DNA from: an uncultured Isosphaeraceae bacterium
Lineage (GTDB): Bacteria; Planctomycetota; Planctomycetia; Isosphaerales; Isosphaeraceae
NCBI GenBank assembly: GCA_945957605.1
Contig: CAMFLR010000001.1
Coordinates: 682,001 to 746,000 of the forward strand
Direction of reading: 5' to 3'
Length of the DNA stretch: 64,000 bases
This document shows, in pieces, positions 26,625-37,300 of this stretch. Numbering within the stretch: position 1 is the stretch's first letter; each line of letters starts with the position of its first letter. Under the pieces are notes generated by a model. That model saw only the letters and a program-made list of their open reading frames with translations, was not told the DNA's origin and did no database searches. The translations under genes were made by a program, and so were the position numbers.

Positions 26625-27482
26625 TCAGCTTTTGCGGCCACGAAATCGCAAGAATCCCGCGGCGGCAATCACCCCCACTCCGAGCGAGATGAGCGTGGCT
26701 GGCTCTGGAGTTGAAGTTGTGCGGAGCGTCTGCAGATCGAATTCGCCGCCGTAGGAGACGATGCCAAGGCCGGCGACATTCACCGACTGCAGGTAAGTGC
26801 CGGCGGTCGTGTACTGCTCGATCGTCGCCGAGAAATACATATCGGCGAACCAGAGCGTACCATCGGCCGGGTCGTACGCCAAAGCACCGTAGTAGGATCC
26901 GTGCCCAGCGTCGAAGCTGCTCAGGAGCGTGCCGTTCAAGGAGTAATCGAGGATCGTGCTGGTCGTGTTCGCGCCAGCCCCTTGATAGGTTTGAAGCCAC
27001 AACGAGTTGTTCGCGTTATCATAAGTGATACCGACAATATTTCCCGCGAATCCCGCGTTAAAAAGCAGGCTTGGGTTCGACCAATCGCGTGCATAGGCGA
27101 AGACGTTACCTGTCGCGTAGTCGACCGAGAAGTTCGACGTGCCGTTGGTCGTTCCGTCGAAAATATCCTGTCCGGCGTTGGTGTACGACGTTCCGGTCGA
27201 GACCAGGCCTAGCGAATACTGGCCGCCGTTACCGCCGGCGAGGTAGCTGGTGGTGCGAACATCGCCGTAAACGGCAATGGGCAACTCGGAATTCGCCGAA
27301 TACGCGGACGGCACGGAATTGACGACGGCGCCACCCCGTACGGCTTCAATGCGGCCGCTATTGTAGTCGGTGATGTAATAGGTGGAGGTTTGTGCACTGG
27401 CACGCCCTTCACCGAGGACGAAAACCCCGATCCCGGCGAGCACCGCCAGGAGTAAAGCCTGCAACGTTGGCATGGGCCGCAT
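26625..27482 (-). CDS. PEP-CTERM-anchored exported protein
   Basis: Protein of 285 residues with a signal peptide (LLLAVLAGIGVFVLGEGRASA), a body rich in Gly, Ser, Thr, Tyr and Asn with propeller-like repeats (TYYITDYNSGRIEAVRGG, LAYDPADGTLWFADMY), and a C-terminal PEP-CTERM sorting signal (TPEPATLISLGVGVIAAAGF, then RFRGRK). Such proteins are processed by an exosortase (not seen here) and delivered to the surface. It starts at ATG 27482 with AAAGG upstream and stands alone. Confidence 0.82.
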   Translation of the reverse strand: MRPMPTLQALLLAVLAGIGVFVLGEGRASAQTSTYYITDYNSGRIEAVRGGAVVNSVPSAYSANSELPIAVYGDVRTTSYLAGGNGGQYSLGLVSTGTSYTNAGQDIFDGTTNGTSNFSVDYATGNVFAYARDWSNPSLLFNAGFAGNIVGITYDNANNSLWLQTYQGAGANTTSTILDYSLNGTLLSSFDAGHGSYYGALAYDPADGTLWFADMYFSATIEQYTTAGTYLQSVNVAGLGIVSYGGEFDLQTLRTTSTPEPATLISLGVGVIAAAGFLRFRGRKS

Positions 27483-28057
27483 AGCGACGAAGCCTTTCTG
27501 AATCGATTTGCGCCTGAGAGAGGGGAGCCAAGCTTACGTCAACGTTTGCTCGGCGACGTCTCACTGCAACAACCTCAGCAAATCTCGTCAATGATTGCTG
27601 ATTAAAAAGCTTTGTTCTGATGTATTGAGGAAACATTTCGTGACAACAACGAGAAAATGAAGCCGGGAAGCCACATCTGTGTACAGCTCAATGATTTATG
27701 CAATGCATGCAAGGTGTTTGATTTAATCTTATAAAACTTAGATTCAGTTAATCAACGGATTCAGTTGCCGATCCGGCGATTCTCTCAGAGGCGCGCGACT
27801 TGAAAATAAATTGATTCGAATCAAATGATGGCGTAAATGACTGATGGTCCAAAAAGGTCGCGTTTAATTGAGAGGCAATTTGAGACTAAGTTTCATTGCG
27901 CCCAACAAGTCGAGCAGCGGCGCGCCATCCGCCATTCCGAAGCAAAGAGCGCGTACATCGACCGCGCAACCCCCATCGTAGGGGACTAGATTTCTCAAGG
28001 ACCAAGAGACGTCCTGCAAGTTCCGCGGACCGTCTCAGGATGACGCGTTTGCGTTAG
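27483..28057. other. A+T-rich non-coding region (575 bp) with an operator-like palindrome
   Basis: No coding frame was found between the PEP-CTERM gene start and tRNA-Arg. The section 27640-27900 is visibly A+T-rich. It contains a perfect 14-bp palindrome, TTGATTCGAATCAA, at 27811-27824 and a repeated GATTCAGTT at ~27741 and ~27759. A hairpin at 28006-28036 (GAGACG / CGTCTC core), 21 nt past the tRNA 3' end, may terminate the tRNA transcript. Confidence 0.45.
27811..27824. promoter_or_regulatory. Perfect 14-bp palindrome (possible operator)
   Basis: TTGATTCGAATCAA is its own reverse complement and lies in the A+T-rich region ahead of the PEP-CTERM gene, about 330 bp from its start. The binding factor is unknown. 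Confidence 0.3.
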
Positions 28058-28131
<74 letters not shown>

Positions 28132-28355
28132 AACTGAGGTGAGTCTAACCCGTCATCGGTGCGAAAACAAGATGCGACGTCGCGTCGGTCGCGGGGAGTG
28201 GTCAACTGTTGCTGCGTTCGGTATGATATGACGTAAATCACGTGCGGCCATGGATGTTTCACGATAAATCCGCTGAGATTGACGTGTTGGCGCCTCGGTA
28301 AACCTTGCGCGATGGCTGGCCGCAGTTCGGCTACTTGCTCAACTGGAAGTCGTAG

Positions 28356-29792
28356 ATGAATAGTGAACAAAAAGTCAAGGGTACGTATTCGTTTGTCAGC
28401 CTTGGCTGTCCCAAGAATCTTGTCGATTCCGAACGCATGCTCGGCCTGCTGGCCCAGGATGGTTATCAGCTTGTACCCGACGCCCAGGCGGCCGACCTTG
28501 TAATTATCAACACCTGCGGTTTCATCGACGCTGCACGGCAAGAGTCGCTCGGTGTTATTCGCGAGATGCTCGACCGCAAGAAGGCGGGGCAGCTCAAGGG
28601 TGTTGTGGTCGCGGGTTGTCTCGCTGAACGCCAGAAGGAAATGCTGCTCGAAGAAGTGCCTGACGTCGATCAGGTCGTCGGCGTTTATGGCCGTGAGGAA
28701 ATCGCCAAGATTGCCGACCGGATCATGGGCGACCTTCACGAGCAACGCACGATCTTTCGCCCTGCCCCCATGCAGGCGCAGGACGATCGTGCACGACTGC
28801 GAATCACGCCCAAGCACTTGGCTTATCTCAAGGTTTCCGAAGGCTGCGACCGGCTTTGTACCTTCTGCGCCATTCCTTATATGCGCGGGAAGCACGTGAC
28901 GAAGCCGATCGAGGCGGTTGTCGAGGAAGCTCGCGAACTGGCTGCCGACGGCGTTCGCGAGCTGAATCTCGTCGCGCAAGACATGACCTATTACGGTCTC
29001 GATCTTTACGGCCGGCCGCGGCTCGCCGAACTGCTCCGGGCACTTGATGAGGTTGAAGGGATCGACTGGATTCGCGTGCTGTACAACTATCCGAATTACT
29101 TTACGGATGAGCTGTATGAAGCGCTGGCGAGTGGTCGCAAAATCATTCCTTATCTCGACATGCCGCTTCAGCACATCAACGATCGCATGCTCAAGTTGAT
29201 GAACCGGCGTCACACGCGAGACGAGACGACCACAATCGTCGATCGGCTACGTGAATCAATTCCGAACCTGGTTCTGCGGACCACGTTTATCGTGGGTTTC
29301 CCGGGCGAGACCGACGCGGAATTCGAGGAAATGCTCGAGTACGTCAAGTCGGCGCGATTCGAGCGGCTCGGCGTTTTCCCCTACTCGTTCGAACCCGACA
29401 CGCCCGCTGCGAAGTTGCCGGGCCATGTCGACGACGCGACGAAAATCGATCGGCGCGATCGGATCATGGCGGCCCAGCAAGAAATCGCCTTCGCGTTCAA
29501 CCAGACGCTCGTGGGCCGAAAGCTTGACGTGCTGATCGACGGTCCTGCGACCGATCCCGAACTCGCTGGCATGATGACCGGCCGTACGTTTGCCGATGCC
29601 CCCGATGTCGACGGCGTTTGCTACGTCCAAGGCAGCGAACTCGAAGCCGGCGATATGGCTTTATGTGAGATTGTGGGCACGGCTGGATACGACCTGGTTG
29701 CGCGGGTTGAAGCGTCGCGTCCGTCACGCCGTAAGAAGCCGAAACCAGGGAAGCGGAAGCGTCCCGGTTCCCCATTTAACATCATCCAGTAG
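28356..29792 (+). CDS. rimO: Ribosomal protein S12 methylthiotransferase RimO
   Basis: Radical-SAM methylthiotransferase that modifies an aspartate of ribosomal protein S12. Its 478 residues show the MTTase N-terminal domain with cluster-binding Cys in SLGCPKNLVDSE, INTCGFID and VVVAGCLAERQ. The radical-SAM motif is GCDRLCTFCAIP (CxxxCxxC), and a C-terminal TRAM region (~395-460) is followed by a basic tail (RRKKPKPGKRKR). The SLGCPKNLVDSE start distinguishes RimO from MiaB. It is first in a co-directional run with pgsA (17-bp gap) and uppP. Confidence 0.93.
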   Translation: MNSEQKVKGTYSFVSLGCPKNLVDSERMLGLLAQDGYQLVPDAQAADLVIINTCGFIDAARQESLGVIREMLDRKKAGQLKGVVVAGCLAERQKEMLLEEVPDVDQVVGVYGREEIAKIADRIMGDLHEQRTIFRPAPMQAQDDRARLRITPKHLAYLKVSEGCDRLCTFCAIPYMRGKHVTKPIEAVVEEARELAADGVRELNLVAQDMTYYGLDLYGRPRLAELLRALDEVEGIDWIRVLYNYPNYFTDELYEALASGRKIIPYLDMPLQHINDRMLKLMNRRHTRDETTTIVDRLRESIPNLVLRTTFIVGFPGETDAEFEEMLEYVKSARFERLGVFPYSFEPDTPAAKLPGHVDDATKIDRRDRIMAAQQEIAFAFNQTLVGRKLDVLIDGPATDPELAGMMTGRTFADAPDVDGVCYVQGSELEAGDMALCEIVGTAGYDLVARVEASRPSRRKKPKPGKRKRPGSPFNIIQ

Positions 29793-29809
29793 CCGTATCG
29801 AGCCCAGCC

Positions 29810-30403
29810 GTGACAACACAGCTTGAGCCAAGCTCATCGGGCGCGCGGTTCTGGAACGTGCCCAACTCGCTCACAATGAGCCGCCTATTGCTCGGCGCGA
29901 TCGTGCTCGTGCAAATTGCTACGGGCTACTTCATGGGGGCGTTCGTCGTTTTCATCATCGCCGCTATTACCGATGCGCTCGACGGCTATTTCGCGCGATT
30001 GCTGAACCAAACGTCGGCGCTCGGCCGGCAGCTCGATCCGTTGATCGACAAGCTCCTTGTAGCGGCTGTTCTCATTTTTCTCGTCACGGTTCCCGACACC
30101 GGGCTTGCGCCTTGGATGGTAGCGGTGATCGTTGTGCGCGAGTTGTTGATTCAGGGAATTCGCTCGCTGATTGAAGGCAAAGGCGAGCCGTTTGGCGCGA
30201 AAATGGCCGGAAAGCTCAAAACGACGTTTCAGTGTCTGTCGATCTGTGCGATCCTTCTTTGTTTGAGCATCAAACCTTCGTTTGCAGTCCTGGTTGTGCG
30301 CGATATCTTCACGTGGACTGCGGTTGGTCTCACGATTTATAGCGGCATTGGCTATGTGATTGCAGCCGCGCCGCATTTGAGCAAAGAAGCGGCGACTTCG
30401 TGA
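29810..30403 (+). CDS. pgsA: CDP-diacylglycerol-glycerol-3-phosphate 3-phosphatidyltransferase
   Basis: Inner-membrane enzyme making phosphatidylglycerophosphate, the committed step to phosphatidylglycerol and cardiolipin. Its 197 residues contain the full CDP-alcohol phosphotransferase signature, with DALDGYFAR followed by GRQLDPLIDK (DGxxAR...GxxxDxxxD), and the N-terminal NVPNSLTMSRL typical of PgsA. About five to six membrane helices are present. The start is GTG 29810, 17 bp after rimO. Confidence 0.9.
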   Translation: MTTQLEPSSSGARFWNVPNSLTMSRLLLGAIVLVQIATGYFMGAFVVFIIAAITDALDGYFARLLNQTSALGRQLDPLIDKLLVAAVLIFLVTVPDTGLAPWMVAVIVVRELLIQGIRSLIEGKGEPFGAKMAGKLKTTFQCLSICAILLCLSIKPSFAVLVVRDIFTWTAVGLTIYSGIGYVIAAAPHLSKEAATS

Positions 30404-30442
30404 TTTTCTATCGACTTCGAACCTGGCGAGCTTAGAGTCTCC

Positions 30443-31366
30443 ATGAGTTGGATCAACGCGATTATTTTGGGCATCGTTCAGGGCATTACCGAATTCCTGC
30501 CGATTTCCAGCGACGGGCATCTCAAGATCACTTTCGATGTACTCGCGGCGATTCAGGGTAAGGCGCCCTCGACCGATAACCTGTTCTTCATCGTGATGGT
30601 TCACCTCGGAACGCTGACAGCGATCCTGGTGTACTATCGGCGAATCGGCGTTTCAGCGGTTCGTGGGTTGCTTGGAGCCAGCGACGTTGAGGAGCATTTC
30701 AGCCGGGCGAGTGTGATCAAGGCATGTATCCTCGCGATCATCGCCACGATTCCGGCTGTGTTCGTCGGACTGCTCTTGAAGAAGCACATCGAAGCGGCGT
30801 TCGACAGTTTGACGTGGACCGGCGCGGGGTTCCTCATCACGGCCGCGGTGCTGCTTGTCACCGCCCGACTGAACGGCGGCGAAAAAGGACTCGCGCAAAC
30901 TACCTGGCTCGATGCGTTGCTGGTCGGTCTCGCCCAGATGTTCGCACCGTTGCCGGGCGTGAGCCGAAGCGGGCTGACGATCGCAACCGCTCTTGCACTT
31001 GGTTTTCAGCGAAGTTGGGCCGTTGGATTCAGCCTGCTGATGGCGATTCCTGTCATTGCCGGTGCTGGCGTGCTCGAGCTGAAAGACGTGACCAAGGAGA
31101 TGCTCGCGCCCGGAACGATCGCGCCGATTTTGGTCGCGACCGTTGTCGCGGGGCTCGTGGGCTATGGCGCCATCATCTGGCTTGTGCGGTTGGTGCGGGC
31201 TGGGCGAGTATGGTATTTTTCTGTATACTTAGTGATCCTGGGCGTGGCCGTTCTGTTCTGGGCTAGCAAGGCGACAAAAACTCCCGAATCGCCGGGTGTG
31301 CGCGTGGGAGCAAACCTCGGTGCCGTCCGCCAACCGACGCTTGATCACGGGGCCGTACTGCGCTAA
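30443..31366 (+). CDS. uppP: Undecaprenyl-diphosphatase (BacA/UppP)
   Basis: Integral membrane phosphatase that recycles undecaprenyl diphosphate for peptidoglycan and other envelope polymers; it also gives bacitracin tolerance. Its 307 residues carry the signature blocks QGITEFLPISSDGHL (residues ~13-27, with the catalytic Glu, Ser and His positions) and PGVSRSG (~169-175). About eight hydrophobic segments are visible. The last ~25 residues are polar and unusual for the family. Its 3' end overlaps the predicted addB start by 47 bp in another frame. Confidence 0.92.
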   Translation: MSWINAIILGIVQGITEFLPISSDGHLKITFDVLAAIQGKAPSTDNLFFIVMVHLGTLTAILVYYRRIGVSAVRGLLGASDVEEHFSRASVIKACILAIIATIPAVFVGLLLKKHIEAAFDSLTWTGAGFLITAAVLLVTARLNGGEKGLAQTTWLDALLVGLAQMFAPLPGVSRSGLTIATALALGFQRSWAVGFSLLMAIPVIAGAGVLELKDVTKEMLAPGTIAPILVATVVAGLVGYGAIIWLVRLVRAGRVWYFSVYLVILGVAVLFWASKATKTPESPGVRVGANLGAVRQPTLDHGAVLR

Positions 31367-34300
31367 TCTGCGCGATGCCGCATTGCGCGAAAATCGTCCC
31401 GGCGAACTCTGGATTGCGCCTTCAGATCTTTCGCGTGAACAGATCGTCGTGTTCTTGTCGACGCATGGGACAGATGATCCCCATGTTTTGACGTGGGACG
31501 ATCTTTGGGCCGCTGTCGTTGCGCATCACAAGAATCCTCCCCCGCTTCTTTCGGACGCGATGACACGCGCAGCGTTGATCGAGGCAATTGCGCGAGTGGA
31601 ACGCGGTGACGATTTAGGCCCTCTCGCCGACGTTGTGAACACGCCTGGATTTCGGCATCGGATGAAGCGCCGGATTTCGGCGTGGACTACTGCGGAGCGA
31701 AAGCCGGAGCTCGCCCCGCCGCGCGACGACGAGATCACGCTCGCCGAATGGGCGATTTATCGCCGATATCGTTCCTTGCTTCGCGAGCAAGGCTACGAGG
31801 ATGCGGCTGGGCTCGCGGTTTGGGCCTCCAAACGGGTTAGCCAGGATGCGCTCGCGAATCCGCATGGGCTGACGTTTCTCGATCCTGTGGCACCTTCGCC
31901 CGCGCAATATCGGATGATCGAAAAGGCGGCGCAAAGCGGCTTGCCAGTTCGGGTGATCCTGCCGACTTCCGGTGATCAATTCGGCGATGATCCTGCAATT
32001 ACCATTTTGCGTAACAAACTTCTCGAAGAACTTGGCTTCGAAGACGAGGCGTATGAGCCGGACGAGCGGACGGATCTTGGAATTATCGAATCGACGCTAT
32101 TTCATGAAAACGTGCCATTCCCGCGCAAGAGCGAGTTTGCCGGCTTGAAATTGCGGCAAGGACCGAGAGGCGATGCGCAGGGGTTGTTGCTCGCGCGCGA
32201 GGTGAAGCGGTGCATCGAAGAGGGGATCGATCTCGATGACATCCTCGTGCTATTCAAGCATTGGAACGACGACACAAAACGCACCCAGGAAATCCTGAAG
32301 TCGTGGGAGATTCCTGTCTCGGGCACACCGGCGCACGCATTGGCGGTTGAGCCAGCGATCTCGGCGATATTGCTTGCGGTTACAGTTGCATTAAACGGCT
32401 GGGAGATCTTGCCGGTCGTTCGGTTGTTGCGGAACGGACAACTCGGATTTGCGAGCGCCGACGCGCGGGCGACCTGCGCATCTGCCCTTCAATCGTTGCG
32501 AGTTTATCGCGGGCGAGAGCGGCTTGAGCGCGGGCTTGATGAAGCGTATGCCTGCGCGGGGGAACCAGAGCGATCGCGAATTCGCTCGGCTCAGAGCGTT
32601 TTTCGTTCGCTCACACAGACGCTCGAAAAGATCACGGCGGATCAATTTGCGAGCTGGGCTGAGCATGCAAGCCGGCTCGAGACAATCGCGCGGGAACTTG
32701 GCATTGGCGTGCGTTCACGCGATGCGGATGTGCTCGAATTTCTCTGGTGTGCGCTGAGCGAACACTGCTGGCTTTCGGGCGAAGAACAGCCGGAAATCTC
32801 ATTTGCAGACTTCTTCAAATCGGTCGAATTGATTGCACGCGAAATCTCGGTTCCTGCGGAAACTGCGCGACCGGGAACTGTTCGGTTTTTGAGCGTCAAC
32901 GACGCGACGGGAACGCGAGCACGAGTGATCGCCCTGACGCAGTTGGAAGAAGGAACGTTTCCTTCACGTGGCGCAGTGGGATCTGGGGCAGGAGACGACG
33001 TTCTCGAAGCCGAAACGATTACCTTCGCGCGCGAGCGTTTGCAGTTCTTGCACGTCCTGGGATCGGCGAGCGATGAGGCGATTTTGCTCGCTCCCACAAG
33101 CGACGAAAAAGGTCAGGATGTGCTGGCCGCTGGCTTTGTCGACGACCTGGTACGCAAGCTCGGCAAATCGGCGCGCTCGAAGTGCGTGACAACGCTGGCG
33201 CGGCTCGATCCCACGTTCCGCGAGCATCCTGATCTCGCGGTGGCGCCGGCGGATCGTCGCGTACTCGCGACGGCGCGGGCCTGTCTCGATCGCGACACTG
33301 CTCCCCTGCTCTCGCTCGTGCGCGATCCCGAACAGGCGGAGTACCTGCAGGCCGTCGCCGAGTCGCTTCGCTTGCAATACGACCGCCAGCGGGTTCGTGT
33401 TTTCAATGTGTTTGATGGAATGCTTCGCGACGAACAGGTTGTCGCAGAACTGCAGAGGCGGCTTGGCCCCGAGCACACGTTTAGTGCATCGGCTCTGGAA
33501 TCGCTCGCTCTCTGTCCCTTTCAGTTTTTTCAACGTCACGTCTTGCGCATCGAACCGACCGAAAACGGCGACGATCTCGTGGTCGACTACGCATCGCACG
33601 GCGCGCGGGTTCATGACATTTTAGAGCATGTGCACACGACTCTTCACGCCGAAGGAAACGATGCGAGCGATACGGAACGGCTTGAAGTTCTCGTGCAGGC
33701 GGAAGTGGAAATCGAAGTGGATGCGGCGAGTCTCGAAGATGGCATTGCCGCCGGTCTTCGAGCGATCGAAGACGAAGTGATCAAACGCACGCTTCGCGAA
33801 TACGCGAATCAGTATGAAACGTATCGTCAAAAGGAAGGAAAGGTGGCAGCACCGTCGCGCTTCGAAGTCGATTTCGGCAGACCTGGCAGCAATCCAGAAG
33901 CATTGCCGGGCCTCGAACTCGGCGAGCTTGACGAGTTGGTACGCGTGTCGGGCAAGATTGATCGCATCGATGTTTACGAGTCGGAAAATGGTTCAGCGTT
34001 TCGGATCATCGATTACAAGACGGGAAAGGCGCCGTCGAAGAAGATGGTGAATCAACAGTTGCTCGCGCTTCAGTTGCCGCTTTATGCCCTGGCCGCCGAG
34101 CAATTGTTGGGGCTCGATAGTGCCAGCGAACGCGACTTCGGCTACTGGTCGCTGCGAAAAGACGGATTCAAATCGGTAACACCCGACGGCAAGAAAGATG
34201 GCACCTGGGACGAACTGAAGCAACGGCTGATTGACGAAGTGGCGCGACTGGTTCACTCGGCGCGTCATGGCGAATTTCCTGTGCAGCCGCGCAATGAGCA

Positions 34301-34394
34301 GTGCACGCGGTCGTGCGAGTTTCGTAATGTTTGCAGAATCGGCGAGGTGAAGCGGGTGCAAAAGAGCGTGGTCAACCTGACGGTGAACGACTGA
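31320..34394 (+). CDS. addB: AddB-like helicase-nuclease subunit (PD-(D/E)XK)
   Basis: Subunit of an AddAB-type double-strand-break resection complex. The N-terminal ~650 residues form a degenerate UvrD-like fold without an intact Walker A. The C-terminal nuclease is complete: GKIDRIDVYES, then FRIIDYKTGKAP (~residue 896), plus the iron-sulfur cysteines in LALCPFQFF (~730) and CTRSCEFRNVC (~995-1005). The first spacing is C-x3-C where Bacillus AddB has C-x2-C. I chose GTG 31320, with GGGAG 9 nt upstream, giving 1024 residues; GTG 31296 is the longest alternative. It overlaps uppP, and addA follows after 3 bp. Confidence 0.85.
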   Translation: MPSANRRLITGPYCANLRDAALRENRPGELWIAPSDLSREQIVVFLSTHGTDDPHVLTWDDLWAAVVAHHKNPPPLLSDAMTRAALIEAIARVERGDDLGPLADVVNTPGFRHRMKRRISAWTTAERKPELAPPRDDEITLAEWAIYRRYRSLLREQGYEDAAGLAVWASKRVSQDALANPHGLTFLDPVAPSPAQYRMIEKAAQSGLPVRVILPTSGDQFGDDPAITILRNKLLEELGFEDEAYEPDERTDLGIIESTLFHENVPFPRKSEFAGLKLRQGPRGDAQGLLLAREVKRCIEEGIDLDDILVLFKHWNDDTKRTQEILKSWEIPVSGTPAHALAVEPAISAILLAVTVALNGWEILPVVRLLRNGQLGFASADARATCASALQSLRVYRGRERLERGLDEAYACAGEPERSRIRSAQSVFRSLTQTLEKITADQFASWAEHASRLETIARELGIGVRSRDADVLEFLWCALSEHCWLSGEEQPEISFADFFKSVELIAREISVPAETARPGTVRFLSVNDATGTRARVIALTQLEEGTFPSRGAVGSGAGDDVLEAETITFARERLQFLHVLGSASDEAILLAPTSDEKGQDVLAAGFVDDLVRKLGKSARSKCVTTLARLDPTFREHPDLAVAPADRRVLATARACLDRDTAPLLSLVRDPEQAEYLQAVAESLRLQYDRQRVRVFNVFDGMLRDEQVVAELQRRLGPEHTFSASALESLALCPFQFFQRHVLRIEPTENGDDLVVDYASHGARVHDILEHVHTTLHAEGNDASDTERLEVLVQAEVEIEVDAASLEDGIAAGLRAIEDEVIKRTLREYANQYETYRQKEGKVAAPSRFEVDFGRPGSNPEALPGLELGELDELVRVSGKIDRIDVYESENGSAFRIIDYKTGKAPSKKMVNQQLLALQLPLYALAAEQLLGLDSASERDFGYWSLRKDGFKSVTPDGKKDGTWDELKQRLIDEVARLVHSARHGEFPVQPRNEQCTRSCEFRNVCRIGEVKRVQKSVVNLTVND

Positions 34395-34397
34395 GTT

Positions 34398-37300
34398 ATG
34401 GCACGTTTCACCGAGGAACAGCAAACGGCAATCGAACTCGAAGGATCGAGCGTAGTCTTGAGCGCGGGGGCGGGCTGCGGCAAAACGACCGTGCTCACCG
34501 AGCGGCTCGTTCGCAGTCTTTCGCCCGACTTGGGTTTTTCGCTCGAACGGATCGTTGTGCTCACGTTCACGGACAAAGCTGCGGCCGAACTTCGTGCGCG
34601 AGTTCGAACTGCCGCCCGAGCCAAGTTGGCCGAAGGGGAAGACGTCGAGTACTGGCGTGGCGTGCAGCGTGGGCTTGAGGCGGCGCCAATCGGTACGTTT
34701 CACACACAGTTTGGCAACCTGCTGCGTCGCCATGCGGTTTGGGCTGGCGTCGATCCCGAGTTCACGATTCTCGACGAGGTGATTTCCAAGACCATGCGCG
34801 AGCAATCGGTCGAGGCGTGCTTGCGCGAATGTCTGAGTGAAGTCGATGAAGATTTGCGCGAGCTGGCCGTGGTTTTCGGTCTCGACCGCGTGCGTGATGC
34901 TCTTGTTTCGCTGCTCGAACAACGGCTGGCAGGGTCACTTGCCAACTGGGCCGAGCGTACGCCGGAAGAGGTGGTCGACCTCTGGCGCGACGTTTTTGAA
35001 CGTGACGTGAAGGGACTAGTCTTCGACGAATTCCGCGAGAAACTTACGCCGACACTGACGTTGATGAGAGCGCATGCCTATGAATTCAACAAGGTGATGC
35101 GCGAGCGTCGCGACATGCTGATTGATCTCATCGAAAATCGATTGCCGGCTTCGCAGTCGATTGACGTGATTAAGGAGATCGCTGAAGCGGCGCGCGTGCA
35201 AGGGGCGGGAACAGAGAAAAACTGGCCGGATCCGGCGCTCTACAAGGAAGTTCAAGCGACATTCAAGACTTTGCGTGAAAAGACAATCAAATCAGCACTC
35301 GAGTCGCTCGATTTTGACGCAGCTGCCAGTCTCGCGAGCGCAACCGCGGGAATTCGCTTTGCACGACTCGGATCGCGAGCGCTCAAGCATTATCGCGCGA
35401 ACAAAACAGAACGCGGCGCACTCGACTTTGATGACTTGCTCTCGCGCACTCTCGAACTCGTTTTGGCCCGGCCAGAGCTGTCACAAAGCTTCGACATGAT
35501 TCTCGTCGACGAGTTTCAGGATACTGACCCAACGCAAGACCAAATCATTCGGTCGCTCGCCGGCGAAGATTTTGATCAGGGCAAGCTATTCATCGTCGGC
35601 GATTTCAAGCAGTCGATTTACGGATTCCGAGGCGCTGTTCCCGAGCTTTTTGACCAGTATCGCCACGAATTCGACCCTGAGGCATGTCTTCCGCTTTCGA
35701 CGAATTTTCGCAGTCGGACCGGCGTGATTGAGTTCGTCAACGCGGTGTTCGACGACGCTTTTGCGCATGACTATCAACCACTACGCGCGGGCCGAGGCGA
35801 TGAGCTTTCCGCCGGTATCGCGCCGGTAGTTTTTTCGTGGCCAGACGCGTCAGACATGGAGCTCGTGCGTTCGCGTGTACACGTCGACGAACTGCGTGGC
35901 GCTGAGGCTCGTCGAATCGCGCGGATGATTCGGCAATGGATCGACGAAAAACGGCAGATTTTCGATCCGGCGGCCAAAGTCGTGCGAGCCATGCACGGCG
36001 GCGACGTTGCGATTTTGTTTCGCACTCAGGATAACTTCCCGGCTTATGAAAATGCGCTGGCGCGAGAGGGGATTGAATTCCATGTCATCGGTGGCATGGC
36101 GTTTTACGCGCAGGCGGAAGTGCAAGATTTGATCAATGTGCTTTCGGTCATCGATGATCCTTATGATTCGCTTGCACTCGCCGGTGCGCTCCGAGGTCCG
36201 TTTTTTCGCCTGAGCGATGAAGCATTGTTCTGGCTTGCTTCGATTGAACGCGGCAACCTGGCGACGGGACTGGCGAACTGCGATGAAGACTCGCTGCCCG
36301 GTTTGAGTGAACGCGATCGTTTGCGAGCGAAACGAGCGCATGCGCAGCTTGAACTGTGGCGTGGGCTCAAAGATCGCGAACCAATTGCACATATCGTCAA
36401 ACGTATGGTGCAGGATTCCGGTTTTGAAGCGGCGTTGATGGGGGAGTTTCTCGGCGATCGCAAGCGGGCTAATGTGCGCAAGCTCATCAAAATCGCGCGT
36501 AAATATGATGAGTACCCTGGATTTACACTCGCGGATTTCGTTGCGCGTTTGAAGGCCGATCGCGATCGGCCGCCGCGCGAGGAAACGGCGGGAACGACTG
36601 ACGAGCAAGGAGAATCGGTCCGCCTTATGACGATTCACAAGGCGAAAGGGCTCGAATTTCCTGTTGTTTTCCTGCCCGATCTAGGACGGAGACAGGGCGG
36701 CAGGTCGGATCTGGTGACGTTTGACAGTGAACTGGGCCCGGTCGTCAAAGCGGAAGGCGAAGCCGAGGACGACGATGGTGAAACGGGAAGCGGCGTTAGC
36801 TTGGGCGTGTTGATCAACAAGGCGCGGAGGAACCATCGCGAACGCGCCGAGAGCTTGCGAGTTTTTTACGTCGCCACAACTCGCGCTCGCGATACGCTCG
36901 TGCTTTCGACGTCGGGCGATCCGCTCGCAGAGACAGAATCGGTCGGCCTGAAATTGCTTCAGGAGCGGTTTGACCTGGTTTCGGGCCGATGTCTCGCCGC
37001 CGCGGCTGATGCTCAGGTTCAAACAGTCGTTGAAGTGTTCAATTCAACACAGTCACCAACGCGACCGAGGCGGAATCGACCGATTCCCCTGCGTGGAATT
37101 GCGCGGCTGATTGAGACGACCAACGCTGCCGAACACGAACCAGCGGTTTCAGTTCCCCAGAATCCGCCGCATTTTCAAAATCTCGATCCGAGCCGCTCGC
37201 TCGCGCCGGCACGGGCTCAGCTTGCTCGACTGGTGCATGACTTGCTCATCGAGCCTGATATCAGTGACGTTTTTGAACTGCGCGACGTGGCTTCTCGATT

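Noticed and set aside
31296..31319. Upstream GTG start for addB
   Set aside because: GTG 31320 has GGGAG at good spacing and directly precedes the conserved-looking RRLITGPY; the extra eight codons add nothing recognisable.
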